Source of the DNA: Planctomycetales bacterium
GTDB taxonomy: Bacteria; 4484-113
Assembly: GCA_030606285.1 (NCBI GenBank)
Contig: JAUWGS010000003.1
Location: 124,001 to 188,000 of the forward strand
Direction: 5' to 3'
DNA length: 64,000 bases
The notes below the pieces were generated by a model, which did not search any database, was not told the DNA's origin, and saw only the letters and a list, made by a program, of their open reading frames with translations. Below, piece by piece: positions 33,904 through 41,832 of the stretch; the stretch's first letter is position 1; every line of letters begins with the position of its first letter. The translations under genes and the position numbers were made by a program.

Positions 33904-34317
33904 ATGCACGAGTATAGCCTGGCCTGCTCCATCGCCGAGATTTGCCGAGAGACAGCCGACGCGCACGGGCTTGTCACCATTGAGCGCATCGTTCTTGCGG
34001 TAGGTCCGCTTGCCGTGGTTCACGAAGAGACGCTGTGCTTTCTGTTCGATGAGGTGGCGCAGGAGTACGGCATCGGCCAGCCGGAACTGGCATTCTCATA
34101 TCAGCCGCTACGCGTCCGCTGTCGGCGCTGCGGTTCAGAAAAGACGATAGAGCCGCCGGAGCGGGGTTTTTGCGAGATCTGGCACAACCCGGAGGGTACG
34201 CCACTGCCCACCCACTGTGACAGCTGCGGAGCTACGGAGATAGAATTCCCCGGAGCTTCCCGCTTTGATGTGGAAGGGATAGAGGGCGAGACTACAAGCG
34301 ATGCTGCTGGCGATTGA
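33904..34317 (+). CDS. HypA-like nickel/zinc metallochaperone
   Basis: A 137-residue protein starting with the nickel-binding MHE motif (MHEYSLACSIAEICRE) of HypA. The zinc ribbon has four cysteines in two CxxC pairs, C73/C76 (VRCRRCGSE) and C105/C108 (HCDSCGATE). The interval between the pairs (28 residues) is longer than in typical HypA, and a GFCEIWH stretch lies in it. HypA delivers nickel to [NiFe]-hydrogenase or urease, but no hydrogenase, hypB or other maturation gene is seen here. It sits between mtrB (3-nt gap) and tsaD (17-nt overlap), clearly one operon. The tail of about 20 residues is acidic. Confidence 0.8.
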   Translation: MHEYSLACSIAEICRETADAHGLVTIERIVLAVGPLAVVHEETLCFLFDEVAQEYGIGQPELAFSYQPLRVRCRRCGSEKTIEPPERGFCEIWHNPEGTPLPTHCDSCGATEIEFPGASRFDVEGIEGETTSDAAGD

Positions 34318-35308
34318 AACGAGTTTCGACGACACCGGCCTTGCGCTGCTGGCCGACGATGGTTCGCTCGTGGCTTCCGAGCTCTCGTCGTCTGTTGAGT
34401 TACACGCCGAATACGGTGGTGTAGTGCCCGAGATCGCGGCGCGGGAGCATCTCACCAATTTGCCGACAATGCTCGCACTGATGCGGGATAAACACGCGGA
34501 TGCGCTCGCGGGAGTCTCTGCGATAGGTGTCACGAAAGGGCCGGGCCTTCCCGGATGTCTTCTTGCCGGTGTTGCCTTTGCAAGGGGGCTGGCTTACGCC
34601 TTTGACGCTCAGCTCTATGGCCTGAGTCATCTGGAAGGCCATCTCTACTCCCCCTTCTTTGGCCGGTCGCTGGAGGAGATACCATTCCCGCTCCTGGGGC
34701 TGGTGGTTTCCGGCGGCAACACGGTGCTCTATCTGGTTCAGTGCTTCGGGGAAAGCGAAGTTGTGGGACAGACGCTGGATGACGCCGCGGGAGAGCTTTT
34801 CGACAAGATATCGCAGCGGCTGGGCTATGGTTATCCTGGTGGCGCAAAGCTGGAGGAGTTGGCACGCGAGCACGGGTCGCGCCCCACACGCGGCGAGCTT
34901 GAGCTTCCCGTACCCATGCGCGACAGCGGGGACCTCAACTTCAGCTTCTCCGGCCTTAAAACCGCCGCTGTCCGGATGATTGAGTCCCGCCGCCGGGAGA
35001 TGGAGGGATTCGATGCGGAGTTCGCGGCGTCGCTCATGCGAAGCGTCTGGGAATCCATCTGGCTCAAGGTCGAACAAGCGGCCAGGGAGTATGGGATCAG
35101 CGTCATTTCCGTGAGCGGCGGAGTGGCAGTGAACGGGCTGTTCCGGGACTACCTCTCCGAGCGCAGGAACGAACGCGGGCTAGATTTCCGCTTTCCCGCG
35201 CCCCACTTGGCGATGGACAACGCGGAGATGATGGCGTATCTCCTCTGGCTCAAGCTGAGCGTCCGCGAGTCCCCTGTCCCGTTCGATGTAGAGAGCAGGC
35301 TGACCTGA
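34301..35308 (+). CDS. tsaD: tRNA N6-adenosine threonylcarbamoyltransferase TsaD
   Basis: A 335-residue ASKHA-fold enzyme that transfers threonylcarbamoyl to A37 of ANN-decoding tRNAs (t6A). It starts MLLAIETSFDDTGLALL, where the family usually has ETSCDET. The metal ligands remain: H110 and H114 in SHLEGHLYS, and the Asp in AMDNAEMMAYL. YGGVVPEIAAREHL, NFSFSGLKTAAVRM and VSGGVAVNGLFRDYL are family motifs. VSGGNTVLYLV has Asn where His is common. The start overlaps hypA by 17 nt. TsaB, TsaC and TsaE are not in the window. Confidence 0.95.
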   Translation: MLLAIETSFDDTGLALLADDGSLVASELSSSVELHAEYGGVVPEIAAREHLTNLPTMLALMRDKHADALAGVSAIGVTKGPGLPGCLLAGVAFARGLAYAFDAQLYGLSHLEGHLYSPFFGRSLEEIPFPLLGLVVSGGNTVLYLVQCFGESEVVGQTLDDAAGELFDKISQRLGYGYPGGAKLEELAREHGSRPTRGELELPVPMRDSGDLNFSFSGLKTAAVRMIESRRREMEGFDAEFAASLMRSVWESIWLKVEQAAREYGISVISVSGGVAVNGLFRDYLSERRNERGLDFRFPAPHLAMDNAEMMAYLLWLKLSVRESPVPFDVESRLT

Positions 35309-35334
35309 TACACCAGTGCGCCCATCAGCGCGCG

Positions 35335-35340
35335 TATAAT
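35335..35340 (+). promoter_or_regulatory. -10 box of tRNA-Arg (UCG)
   Basis: TATAAT ending 8 nt before the tRNA. No convincing -35 hexamer is seen. Confidence 0.5.
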
Positions 35341-35348
35341 AGTGGTGC

Positions 35349-35421
35349 GCGCCCGTGGCTCAATGGATAGAGCAGCGGACTTCGGATCCGCAGGTTGGGG
35401 GTTCGAATCCCTCCGGGCGCG
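35349..35421 (+). tRNA. tRNA-Arg (UCG)
   Basis: A 73-nt cloverleaf with acceptor GCGCCCG/CGGGCGC, discriminator G, D arm GGCTCAATGGATAGAGC, anticodon loop CTTCGGA (TCG) and T arm GGGGGTTCGAATCCCTC. CCA is not encoded. Confidence 0.97.
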
Positions 35422-35432
35422 CAACTTCCTTG

Positions 35433-35441
35433 TGCTAGAAT
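35433..35441 (+). promoter_or_regulatory. Extended -10 promoter of the hydrolase-comEC unit
   Basis: TGCTAGAAT, 11 nt after the tRNA and 31 nt before the hydrolase ATG. Confidence 0.55.
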
Positions 35442-35472
35442 GGCCTCTGGCTCTTGCGGAGGAGGAGGGTTG

Positions 35473-36240
35473 ATGCTCGACCGAAAAGCGGTTCTTCGTT
35501 CCATACTGGCTTTAGTGCTGGCCTTTGCCGCCGCGTTTATAGTGACCGGGGCGATTGCCTCGGAGGAAGTGAGTTTCACTACCAGTGACAGTGTCAGCAT
35601 CCAGGCGACGTTCTCCCATCCGAAAGGGCGGGCGCGAGTTCCTGCGGTGATTCTCCTGCATCAGCTGGCCGGTGAGCGGCACGCATGGAATGCCCTCGTG
35701 CATAAGCTCACCGAGAATAATTACGCTGTTCTCGCATTAGACCTGAGAGGCCACGGCGACAGCACTGCGTTCGGCGAGTCGACCCGGACGTACAAGGACT
35801 TCAGCGACGCGGATTACGGCGCGATGATAAGGGATGTCCGGGCCGCGGCGGCATATCTTCGGGACCGGAAGGACGTCAACGGAGATCGTCTAGCCGTGAT
35901 CGGTGCATCCATCGGCGCAAACCTCTCGCTGCAATACGCTGCTGAGGACATGCAGGTGCGCACGGTAGTGATGCTCTCTCCCGGTCTGAACTACCGGAGC
36001 CTGAAGACCCTCCCTTATATTGAAGGCTACGATAAGCGTGCCTTATTTCTGATCGTGGCAGAGGGGGACACCTATTCCTACGAGAGTTGCCGACAGATAG
36101 AGGAAGCAGCCGGTATGGCAAGTCCCCTTAAGCTGAAAGCCTACAAAGGCGACGACCACGGGACTGCTCTGCTCCGCACACACGAGGGGCTGGACGAGAT
36201 AATCATAGCCTGGCTGCTAAACCACCTGGTCAACGGCTAG
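35473..36240 (+). CDS. Exported alpha/beta-fold hydrolase
   Basis: A 255-residue protein with a signal peptide (about 1-32, ending GAIAS), so it acts outside the cytoplasm. The alpha/beta hydrolase core shows the oxyanion region ILLHQLAGERHAWNAL, AVLALDLRGHGDS, the nucleophile elbow GASIGANLS (Ser about 145) and the catalytic His in DDHGTALL (about 231). The acid is probably Asp in VAEGDTYS. The best match is dienelactone hydrolase or esterase-like, and substrate is unknown. ATG 35473 follows a GGAGGAGGAGGG run; the ORF-track start lies inside tRNA-Arg. comEC follows after 3 nt. Confidence 0.85.
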   Translation: MLDRKAVLRSILALVLAFAAAFIVTGAIASEEVSFTTSDSVSIQATFSHPKGRARVPAVILLHQLAGERHAWNALVHKLTENNYAVLALDLRGHGDSTAFGESTRTYKDFSDADYGAMIRDVRAAAAYLRDRKDVNGDRLAVIGASIGANLSLQYAAEDMQVRTVVMLSPGLNYRSLKTLPYIEGYDKRALFLIVAEGDTYSYESCRQIEEAAGMASPLKLKAYKGDDHGTALLRTHEGLDEIIIAWLLNHLVNG

Positions 36241-36243
36241 CGC

Positions 36244-38589
36244 TTGGAGCAACCATCCTTGGGCGCCATCCGCACCTTCTTTGGCAGATATCTCTACTTC
36301 ACTCTGTTCATTGTTTACCTCGCTGCGATCTACCTGTCGAGAATCACGCCTCTCTGGGCCTTGCCGGCTGGAATGGCGATGGCTGCGATCGTCGCAGCGC
36401 TTGCTGCTTTCGTGTTTCTGCTGTTCCACCTTCAGGACAGGCCGGTGCTGCGGATGGCGGCGTTCTTCGCGCTGGTAGTTGTGGGAGGGATGGCATACGC
36501 CGCGTACAACGACCGGATGGTCTCCTCATCCGTGCTCGTTCCTTTCGCGGGTCAGGATGTGGAGATTGAAGGCCTGGTGGACAGCTTTCCCCGGCTGACC
36601 GAGAACGGAATGAGCTTCTTCGTGCGGATTCAACGCATTGAAACGGCGTCGCTTGCGTTGCGCGACCGGCGCGGCTTGGGGCGGGTATACGTATTCGTTC
36701 GCAAGGGCCGTGAGCTGCCAATTTCCTACCAGTACCAGGTGCGTCTGCGCGGGAGTCTTTCAACGGCACGCGAAGCGCGCAATGAGGGAGGTTTCTCCAT
36801 GCGGGAGTACCTCCGTCCCTTCGGAGTCGAACACGAGATAGTCGTCCCTGCCCCGGAGTTAGTCGACGAGGCGGAGCCGGCGGGCCAGTGGAGCCGCTTC
36901 CTGTACGGGCTGAAGCGCAAGATGGTGGCAAGAGCGGAGTCGATGCTCACGAGCCCGGGACGGGAGCTGTTCCTGGGGTTGCTGATCGGGGACAGCGCCA
37001 TCTACTTCCCGCGTGAACTCAAAGACACTTTCCGCGTCGCGGGTCTCACCCACCTGCTGGTAGTCTCGGGCTCGCAGGTTTCGCTGCTGTTCTTGCTGGT
37101 GGGTTTGGTGTTCCTGCGGGCGGAAGCGCCGCTGACGAGAGCCGGGCGGGTGCTGAATGTAGCCAAGTACGCCGCGATTCTCGGAGTCATCTTCACCTAT
37201 GCGGTGCTCACGGGGTATGAGCCGTCGATCCGTCGTGCTTTCGTCGTGATTGTGCTGGTGCTTGCTGCGCACTACCTTTACTACGAGACGGACGGGCTCA
37301 ATTTGCTAGGACAGGCCGGCATTATACTCCTGCTGATTCACCCGTACGAAGCTCACTCCATCAGTTTCCAGTTGACCTTCGCTGCAACTCTGGGCCTAAT
37401 CCTCGCGTTGAAGGTTTTCTATCCGCTCGTTCGGCACTACCCGCGAGGTGCCAGGTGGCTTCTGGGCATCCTCTTCTGCACAGCTGGGGCGCAGGTGATG
37501 GTATTCCCGCTGTTGATACGCTATTTCAACCAGTTCTCCCCCTGGGGGCTGGTCAGCAACCTCATCGCTATCCCCCTGGCATCGTTGATTCTGCTGCTGG
37601 GAATCGCGTTCTACCTCCTGTCCGGCATTCCGATGATCGGACCCGCCGTGGCTTGGGTGGTGCAGGTGCTAGTGGACGCTATGCACGAGTGGGCGCAGCT
37701 GTTCAGTCGGCTGCCCGGGTCAGACCTGCACTTCGTCCCTCTTTCCGGACCCTTGCTGGCTGCTCTGCTCGGCCTGATTCTCCTTGGCTTTATCTATTTT
37801 GGCTGGGGGCACAATCGTGCGCAGCGGATGGCGTCTTTAATCTGCATATCGCTGGTTGTTCTGCTGCTAGCTCTCGCAGGGCGCAGTTATCAGTGCGGCC
37901 TACCGCATTTCCGGGTTCTTTATGTCACTTCGGGCGCAGCCAGCGCGCTGGTGGACGAGAGCAGGCGGGCGACACTATTCGCAGCGCTACCACCCAGCAA
38001 GGACAGGCAGGTTTCAATGCTTGCGGGATGTTACTGGCTTTTAGTGCGTGGCGGCGCCCGCGGTGTGAGCACCGTAGTGATAACCGGTGGCACGCAGGAG
38101 GATGGTCTCTGGGAGGCGCTTCCGTTCCGCCCCAGGCTGGTCATTGACACGGTGTCCGGCGCTGTTCAGAGTAGAGACGGCAATCCAGCATTGCCCCGCG
38201 CCTTGAGCTGTTATACAACGTCCGAAGGCGCGCCTGGTGTTCTGTCAGTGACACTTAAAGGTGCAGGTAAAGCTACGATTCTCCTGCCGGTTTCCGACCG
38301 GCTGCCGCATCGCTTGAGTGCGGACATTCCGGCGCGCGAAACTCTAGGTGGCTGCCGGATTCTGGTGGTGCCCGGGAGTTCGGCGCGCAGCTCTCTGGGT
38401 GCGCTCGGCGATTTCCTGGATACACATCGCTTGGATACAGCGATTCTGCAGGGAAGAGGCGCAATACCGCAAAGCCTTTTGCACATCACCGGCCGGACGG
38501 CGATCTTCACGCAGTCGGAAAGAAAGGAGCTATCGATCCGCTCCGACGGGGAAGTGAGGACTTACGAGGGTGACGGAAGCAGTGACTAG
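36244..38589 (+). CDS. comEC: ComEC/Rec2-family DNA uptake channel with degenerate MBL domain
   Basis: A 781-residue membrane protein. The N-terminus has 3-4 helices and an OB-like periplasmic domain (about 95-200, VEIEGLVDSFPRLTENGMSFFVRI). The competence channel (about 230-530) has LLIGDSAIYFPRELKDTFRVAGLTHLLVVSGSQVSLL, the family hallmark, and SISFQLTFAATLGLI. ComEC moves single-stranded DNA into the cytoplasm during transformation. The C-terminal metallo-beta-lactamase domain (about 545-770) seems to lack metal ligands: where HxHxDH is expected it reads VITGGTQEDGLW (about 612). The start is a TTG without a clear ribosome site, so it is uncertain. It ends on a CTAG shared with rpsT. Confidence 0.88.
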   Translation: MEQPSLGAIRTFFGRYLYFTLFIVYLAAIYLSRITPLWALPAGMAMAAIVAALAAFVFLLFHLQDRPVLRMAAFFALVVVGGMAYAAYNDRMVSSSVLVPFAGQDVEIEGLVDSFPRLTENGMSFFVRIQRIETASLALRDRRGLGRVYVFVRKGRELPISYQYQVRLRGSLSTAREARNEGGFSMREYLRPFGVEHEIVVPAPELVDEAEPAGQWSRFLYGLKRKMVARAESMLTSPGRELFLGLLIGDSAIYFPRELKDTFRVAGLTHLLVVSGSQVSLLFLLVGLVFLRAEAPLTRAGRVLNVAKYAAILGVIFTYAVLTGYEPSIRRAFVVIVLVLAAHYLYYETDGLNLLGQAGIILLLIHPYEAHSISFQLTFAATLGLILALKVFYPLVRHYPRGARWLLGILFCTAGAQVMVFPLLIRYFNQFSPWGLVSNLIAIPLASLILLLGIAFYLLSGIPMIGPAVAWVVQVLVDAMHEWAQLFSRLPGSDLHFVPLSGPLLAALLGLILLGFIYFGWGHNRAQRMASLICISLVVLLLALAGRSYQCGLPHFRVLYVTSGAASALVDESRRATLFAALPPSKDRQVSMLAGCYWLLVRGGARGVSTVVITGGTQEDGLWEALPFRPRLVIDTVSGAVQSRDGNPALPRALSCYTTSEGAPGVLSVTLKGAGKATILLPVSDRLPHRLSADIPARETLGGCRILVVPGSSARSSLGALGDFLDTHRLDTAILQGRGAIPQSLLHITGRTAIFTQSERKELSIRSDGEVRTYEGDGSSD

Positions 38590-38873
38590 CCGGGCTTCGC
38601 GGCCTGTCCGAACTTCGCATTGAAGTGCTTCTGCAGCCGCGAGACTTTGCGGGCCGAAGTCTGCTTCTTGATAATTCCCTTGCTGACCGTCCGGTTGATG
38701 ACCCGCTGGGCATCGCGCAGTGCTGCGCGCGCCTCATCGGGATCTGACGTCGTTTCAAGCACCGCAAGGAACTTCTTCACAGAGGTGCGCATGGCCGTGC
38801 GGAAGTGCTTGTTACGCGCGCTGTTGCGCTCGTAAACCAGAATGCTTTTCTTAGCGCTCTTGGTGTTCGCCAT
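38586..38873 (-). CDS. rpsT: 30S ribosomal protein S20
   Basis: A 95-residue S20, a helical bundle binding 16S rRNA. It has the family start MANTKSAKKSILVYERNSARNKHFRTA, then MRTSVKKFL, RDAQRVINRTVSKGIIKKQTSARKVSRLQKHF. Ile-Leu-Val replaces the usual R-I-R run after AKK. The ORF-track start is about 100 codons too early. It has its own near-consensus promoter and converges on comEC. Confidence 0.96.
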   Translation of the reverse strand: MANTKSAKKSILVYERNSARNKHFRTAMRTSVKKFLAVLETTSDPDEARAALRDAQRVINRTVSKGIIKKQTSARKVSRLQKHFNAKFGQAAKPG

Positions 38874-38898
38874 GTTTGCCTCGAAAGAGTGCGGCGCT

Positions 38899-38926
38899 AT
38901 TATACGCTTCAAAGCGGCAAAGTCAA
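38899..38926 (-). promoter_or_regulatory. rpsT promoter
   Basis: On the minus strand: TTGACT (38926-38921), a 16-nt spacer and TATAAT (38904-38899). It leads into rpsT with a leader of about 18-20 nt. It is back to back with the rpsF promoter. Confidence 0.72.
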
Positions 38927-38943
38927 TCTCGCGCGTGTCGCGC

Positions 38944-38972
38944 TTGAAGCGGCTGCTCAAGTGTGATATATA
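38944..38972 (+). promoter_or_regulatory. rpsF promoter
   Basis: TTGAAG (38944-38949), a 17-nt spacer and TATATA (38967-38972); TATACT at 38969 gives a 19-nt spacer instead. It is followed by AGGAG and the TTG start of rpsF. Confidence 0.6.
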
Positions 38973-39005
38973 CTTCGTTCGCGCCTTGCGCATAGGAGAC
39001 CGTTC

Positions 39006-39350
39006 TTGGCAGAAACTGGGGCCAAACTGTACGAGACAATTGCACTGTTCAATCCTGACCTCGACGACGAGGCAGTCGGGGAGCGCGTTCAGCGGATGGA
39101 GTCCGTGATCAGTGAGCACGGGGGTAAGATGACGTCGGTGAATCGCTGGAAGAAGCGTCGGCTTGCATTCCCCGTAAAGAAGCATGAAGAAGGGCTCTAC
39201 GTAGTCCTGCGCTTCGTTGCTGACAAGGCGCTGCTGCCGGATCTCGATTATCTGCTGCGCTATGATGAGCAGTGCCTGCGCTATCTGGTCCTCGACGTAG
39301 CCAGGTACCCGGGAATGGTGCGCGCCAAGGCGAAGGGAGAGGAGAAGTAA
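39006..39350 (+). CDS. rpsF: 30S ribosomal protein S6
   Basis: A 114-residue S6. It has [23 protein letters not shown], the core [26 protein letters not shown] (about 42-67) and a [16 protein letters not shown] end. S6 binds 16S rRNA next to S18. It starts at TTG 39006, with AGGAG at 7 nt. Its TAA overlaps the rpsR ATG by one base. The usual ssb gene between rpsF and rpsR is missing. Confidence 0.96.
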   Translation: MAETGAKLYETIALFNPDLDDEAVGERVQRMESVISEHGGKMTSVNRWKKRRLAFPVKKHEEGLYVVLRFVADKALLPDLDYLLRYDEQCLRYLVLDVARYPGMVRAKAKGEEK

Positions 39351-39580
39351 TGCGTGCTACGTTCCGCCGTTTCCGCCAATCGAAAGTCTGTACATTCTGC
39401 GTCGAGCCGCAGCTTCCGATAGACTACAAAGTAGTCGCGCTGTTACAGAAATTCATAAGCGACCGGGGGAAGATCATGCCGCGCCGCCGCACCGGCGTCT
39501 GCGCGAAGCATCAGCGGATGCTGACACGGGCGATAAAGCACGCACGCTATATGGCGCTGCTCCCGTATACTAAACGCTAG
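39350..39580 (+). CDS. rpsR: 30S ribosomal protein S18
   Basis: A 76-residue S18 starting at ATG 39350, coupled to rpsF. It has [43 protein letters not shown], the canonical core. A CxxC pair (KVCTFC) and the Cys and His of GVCAKHQ form a zinc-binding (C+) version of the protein. The ORF-track start 26 codons earlier lies within rpsF. Confidence 0.96.
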   Translation: MRATFRRFRQSKVCTFCVEPQLPIDYKVVALLQKFISDRGKIMPRRRTGVCAKHQRMLTRAIKHARYMALLPYTKR

Positions 39581-39605
39581 CCGAAGGCTGAAAGGAGAGA
39601 ACGCG

Positions 39606-40223
39606 ATGGAGGTAATCCTGCTTGATGATGTTCTGGGCTTGGGTGAAGCGGGCGACATCGTCAAGGTAAAGGACGGCTATGGTCGCAACTACCTTATTCC
39701 CAAGAGGTTGGCGCAGCTCGCCACGCGCGATGGCCTGAACCGCATCGAGAGCATTCGCAGGGCGGGAGAAGCCCGGCGCATGAAGCTCGTTTCTGAAGTC
39801 AAGGATAAAATAGCCGCGGTTGACGGAAAGACTATAGCCGTGCCGATGAAGGTCGGCGGCGAGACCAAGATATTCGGCGCTGTGACCTCTTTGCTGCTTT
39901 CCGAGAAGATCAAGGAGCTGTTCGACCTGGAAATCGACCGGCGCTACATAGTGCTTGAAGAGCCCATCAGATACCTGGGCACATATGAGGTGAAGTTGAA
40001 AGCGGGCACAGAAGTTGAATCAACTGTGACAGTTGAAGTCCTGGATGAGAGTGCTCAGCCGGGGGCAGAGAAGGAGTCGCCGGAGCACAAGGAACCGCCA
40101 AAGCGTGAGGAAGAGCCCGCCGAGGCTGAATCGGAAGCTGAACAGCCGTCCGCCGGCGAAGAGAAAGCCGCAGCAGCCCTGGAAGACGAGGGCTCGCGTA
40201 TCGAAGAACAGCTCGGCGATTAG
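39606..40223 (+). CDS. rplI: 50S ribosomal protein L9 with long acidic tail
   Basis: A 205-residue L9. The N-domain MEVILLDDVLGLGEAGDIVKVKDGYGRNYLIPKRLA and connecting helix are standard, and the C-domain ends near residue 148 (VKLKAGTEVESTVTVEV). A further 55 residues, rich in Glu, Pro and Ala (KEPPKREEEPAEAESEAEQP), are not found in typical L9 of about 150 residues. The ribosome site AAAGGAGAG is good. L9 binds 23S rRNA and protrudes from the L1 stalk base. Its stop overlaps that of the lptA-like gene. Confidence 0.95.
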   Translation: MEVILLDDVLGLGEAGDIVKVKDGYGRNYLIPKRLAQLATRDGLNRIESIRRAGEARRMKLVSEVKDKIAAVDGKTIAVPMKVGGETKIFGAVTSLLLSEKIKELFDLEIDRRYIVLEEPIRYLGTYEVKLKAGTEVESTVTVEVLDESAQPGAEKESPEHKEPPKREEEPAEAESEAEQPSAGEEKAAAALEDEGSRIEEQLGD

Positions 40224-41302
40224 TCGTCCTCGGAGCTGTCGCTTACGCTATTGCGGATCTGAAAGACCTCGGGTGATATAACCACGCGAAACCGCTGCGG
40301 TATCGTGACACGGACACCTTGATCTTCCTGAAAGACCGACACCGCCTGGGCGTACAGGCAGAAGTCCAAGCCTGTCACTTGGACATTGTCCTTCAGAATC
40401 AGCTCATTCGTACCGGCGGCCTTCTCAACGCTTTGTGCCGAGAAGGAAACGCGTTCCCCCTGCTCATCCAGGAGCCATCCTGACGCGGGTTCGCCTGCCG
40501 AACCGGACAGGCAGAGCATTCCATTCTCCGCCAGCGGCCTGCCTTCGGCAGTAAGCGCGAGACGCGCCTTGAGGTCAGGGCCGTAGAGCCCCAGCCTCTC
40601 CCCGTCTATCCTGACGGCGCTCGCAGCAAGGTGGAACACTTGAGGCATCCCTTCCTCCAGCCGTACGGCCAGATCCCTGCCGATAAGGCCCAGTTGGCCG
40701 CCTGAAAGTTTGTCAAGCGGTGGCGGGAGCAGCGCTGGGCTTATAGTCGCCGTGAAGTCGCCCGTCAGGGCGTGGACTCGCTGCTCGAAGTCTGATTCCA
40801 GCAAACCGCCTTGCAGTATAACGCCCTCATCCCATTGGGCTGTTATGTTACCCGTAAGCTCGGCTCGCAGCACGCGGTAGTTGGTCGGCTCCGCCCGGAA
40901 GCTGCCGCGGTCCGCTTTCAGCGTCACTCCCTCGGTGATATTCACCAGTTCGAGGCCGCCGTCCGCAACCACGTGTCCTGTGACAAGATCCACGGAACAC
41001 TTCACCGTGTTTAGCGCGTATTCGGGCGTGCGTAGTTGAACCGCACCGCTGAGCGTAACGGTTCGCTCAGCCGATTTATGTTCAATTCTCTCAGCCATGA
41101 GCGTCAACTCGCCGTAAGCAAGCTCCGCTCCTGTGAAGAGTGCCACATGCTGCCCCTCGCGAAAAACGATTCGCGCAGTAGCGGCGCGGGTGATTTCAAG
41201 ACGGGGTTGGCGCTCGCCGTCGGTGTCAGCCGACGGATGCGCCATTGGCAGCATGAGCGCGGCCACGATTGCCAGACATAGTGCGGGAACGCGAAGCCTC
41301 AC
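40220..41302 (-). CDS. LptA/OstA-like periplasmic protein
   Basis: A 360-residue protein with a signal peptide (about 1-25, ending AHPSA). The rest is a beta-rich chain of OstA-type repeats: MAERIEHKSAERTVTLSGAVQLRTPEYALNTVKCSVDL (about 72-110), ADRGSFRAEPTNYRVLRAELTGNI, and RLGLYGPDLKARLALTAEGRP. This fits the beta-jellyroll of LptA, LptC or LptD N-domains that carry lipopolysaccharide across the periplasm. It is about twice LptA length, with probably two jellyroll units. The assignment is by pattern and LPS itself is not proven. It overlaps the NYN gene by 4 nt. Confidence 0.7.
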   Translation of the reverse strand: MRLRVPALCLAIVAALMLPMAHPSADTDGERQPRLEITRAATARIVFREGQHVALFTGAELAYGELTLMAERIEHKSAERTVTLSGAVQLRTPEYALNTVKCSVDLVTGHVVADGGLELVNITEGVTLKADRGSFRAEPTNYRVLRAELTGNITAQWDEGVILQGGLLESDFEQRVHALTGDFTATISPALLPPPLDKLSGGQLGLIGRDLAVRLEEGMPQVFHLAASAVRIDGERLGLYGPDLKARLALTAEGRPLAENGMLCLSGSAGEPASGWLLDEQGERVSFSAQSVEKAAGTNELILKDNVQVTGLDFCLYAQAVSVFQEDQGVRVTIPQRFRVVISPEVFQIRNSVSDSSEDD

Positions 41303-41817
41303 GAGTACAGCAGGACCTCAGCATCCAGCGGGTAATGGTAATCGGCGGAATCCCGCAGTTCCTCTGCTGTGGAGCTGGGGAAGGAGTAGACCTCCACGCG
41401 CACTCCCAGCGCTTTTAACTTCTCCACCAGCGCCACGAAGTCGCCGTCGCCGCTTACGAGGGCGATGACGTCAACCTTTTGTGCCAGGTTGATCGCGTCG
41501 ATCGCCATCCCCATATCCCAATCGCCCTTGGTCGTCCCGTCAGGGCGCACCTTTAGTTTCTTGCTCTTGATCTCGACGCCGATGCTGAGCAGGAAGTCCT
41601 TGAACTTGCTCTGGTCAACCTCCGGTGATTGCACAATGTACGCGATGGCGCGCGTAGGTCGGCGCCCACGGATGGTCACTTTCAACAGCTCCGCGAAGTT
41701 CAGCTTCTTCTTGTAGATATTGAGCGCGGAGTAGAACATGTTTTGCACATCAATAAGTATGGCAATGCGCTGGTCTTCCAAAATGCCTATGTCCAGTGAT
41801 GGTTTTGTCTCATCCAT
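41299..41817 (-). CDS. NYN/LabA-type PIN-like ribonuclease domain protein
   Basis: A 172-residue protein with one NYN domain. The first acidic site is RIAILIDVQNMFYSA (about 17-31), DWDMGMAIDAIN holds the second Asp (about 98-109), and VDVIALVSGDGDFVALVEKL (about 114-133) holds the remaining acids. This matches the LabA-like family of predicted metal-dependent ribonucleases. The C-terminus is short, without the LOTUS domain some members have. The target RNA is unknown. It overlaps the lptA-like gene and follows ctpA by 15 nt. Confidence 0.88.
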   Translation of the reverse strand: MDETKPSLDIGILEDQRIAILIDVQNMFYSALNIYKKKLNFAELLKVTIRGRRPTRAIAYIVQSPEVDQSKFKDFLLSIGVEIKSKKLKVRPDGTTKGDWDMGMAIDAINLAQKVDVIALVSGDGDFVALVEKLKALGVRVEVYSFPSSTAEELRDSADYHYPLDAEVLLYS

Positions 41818-41832
41818 TGGTTTCCTCCATTC

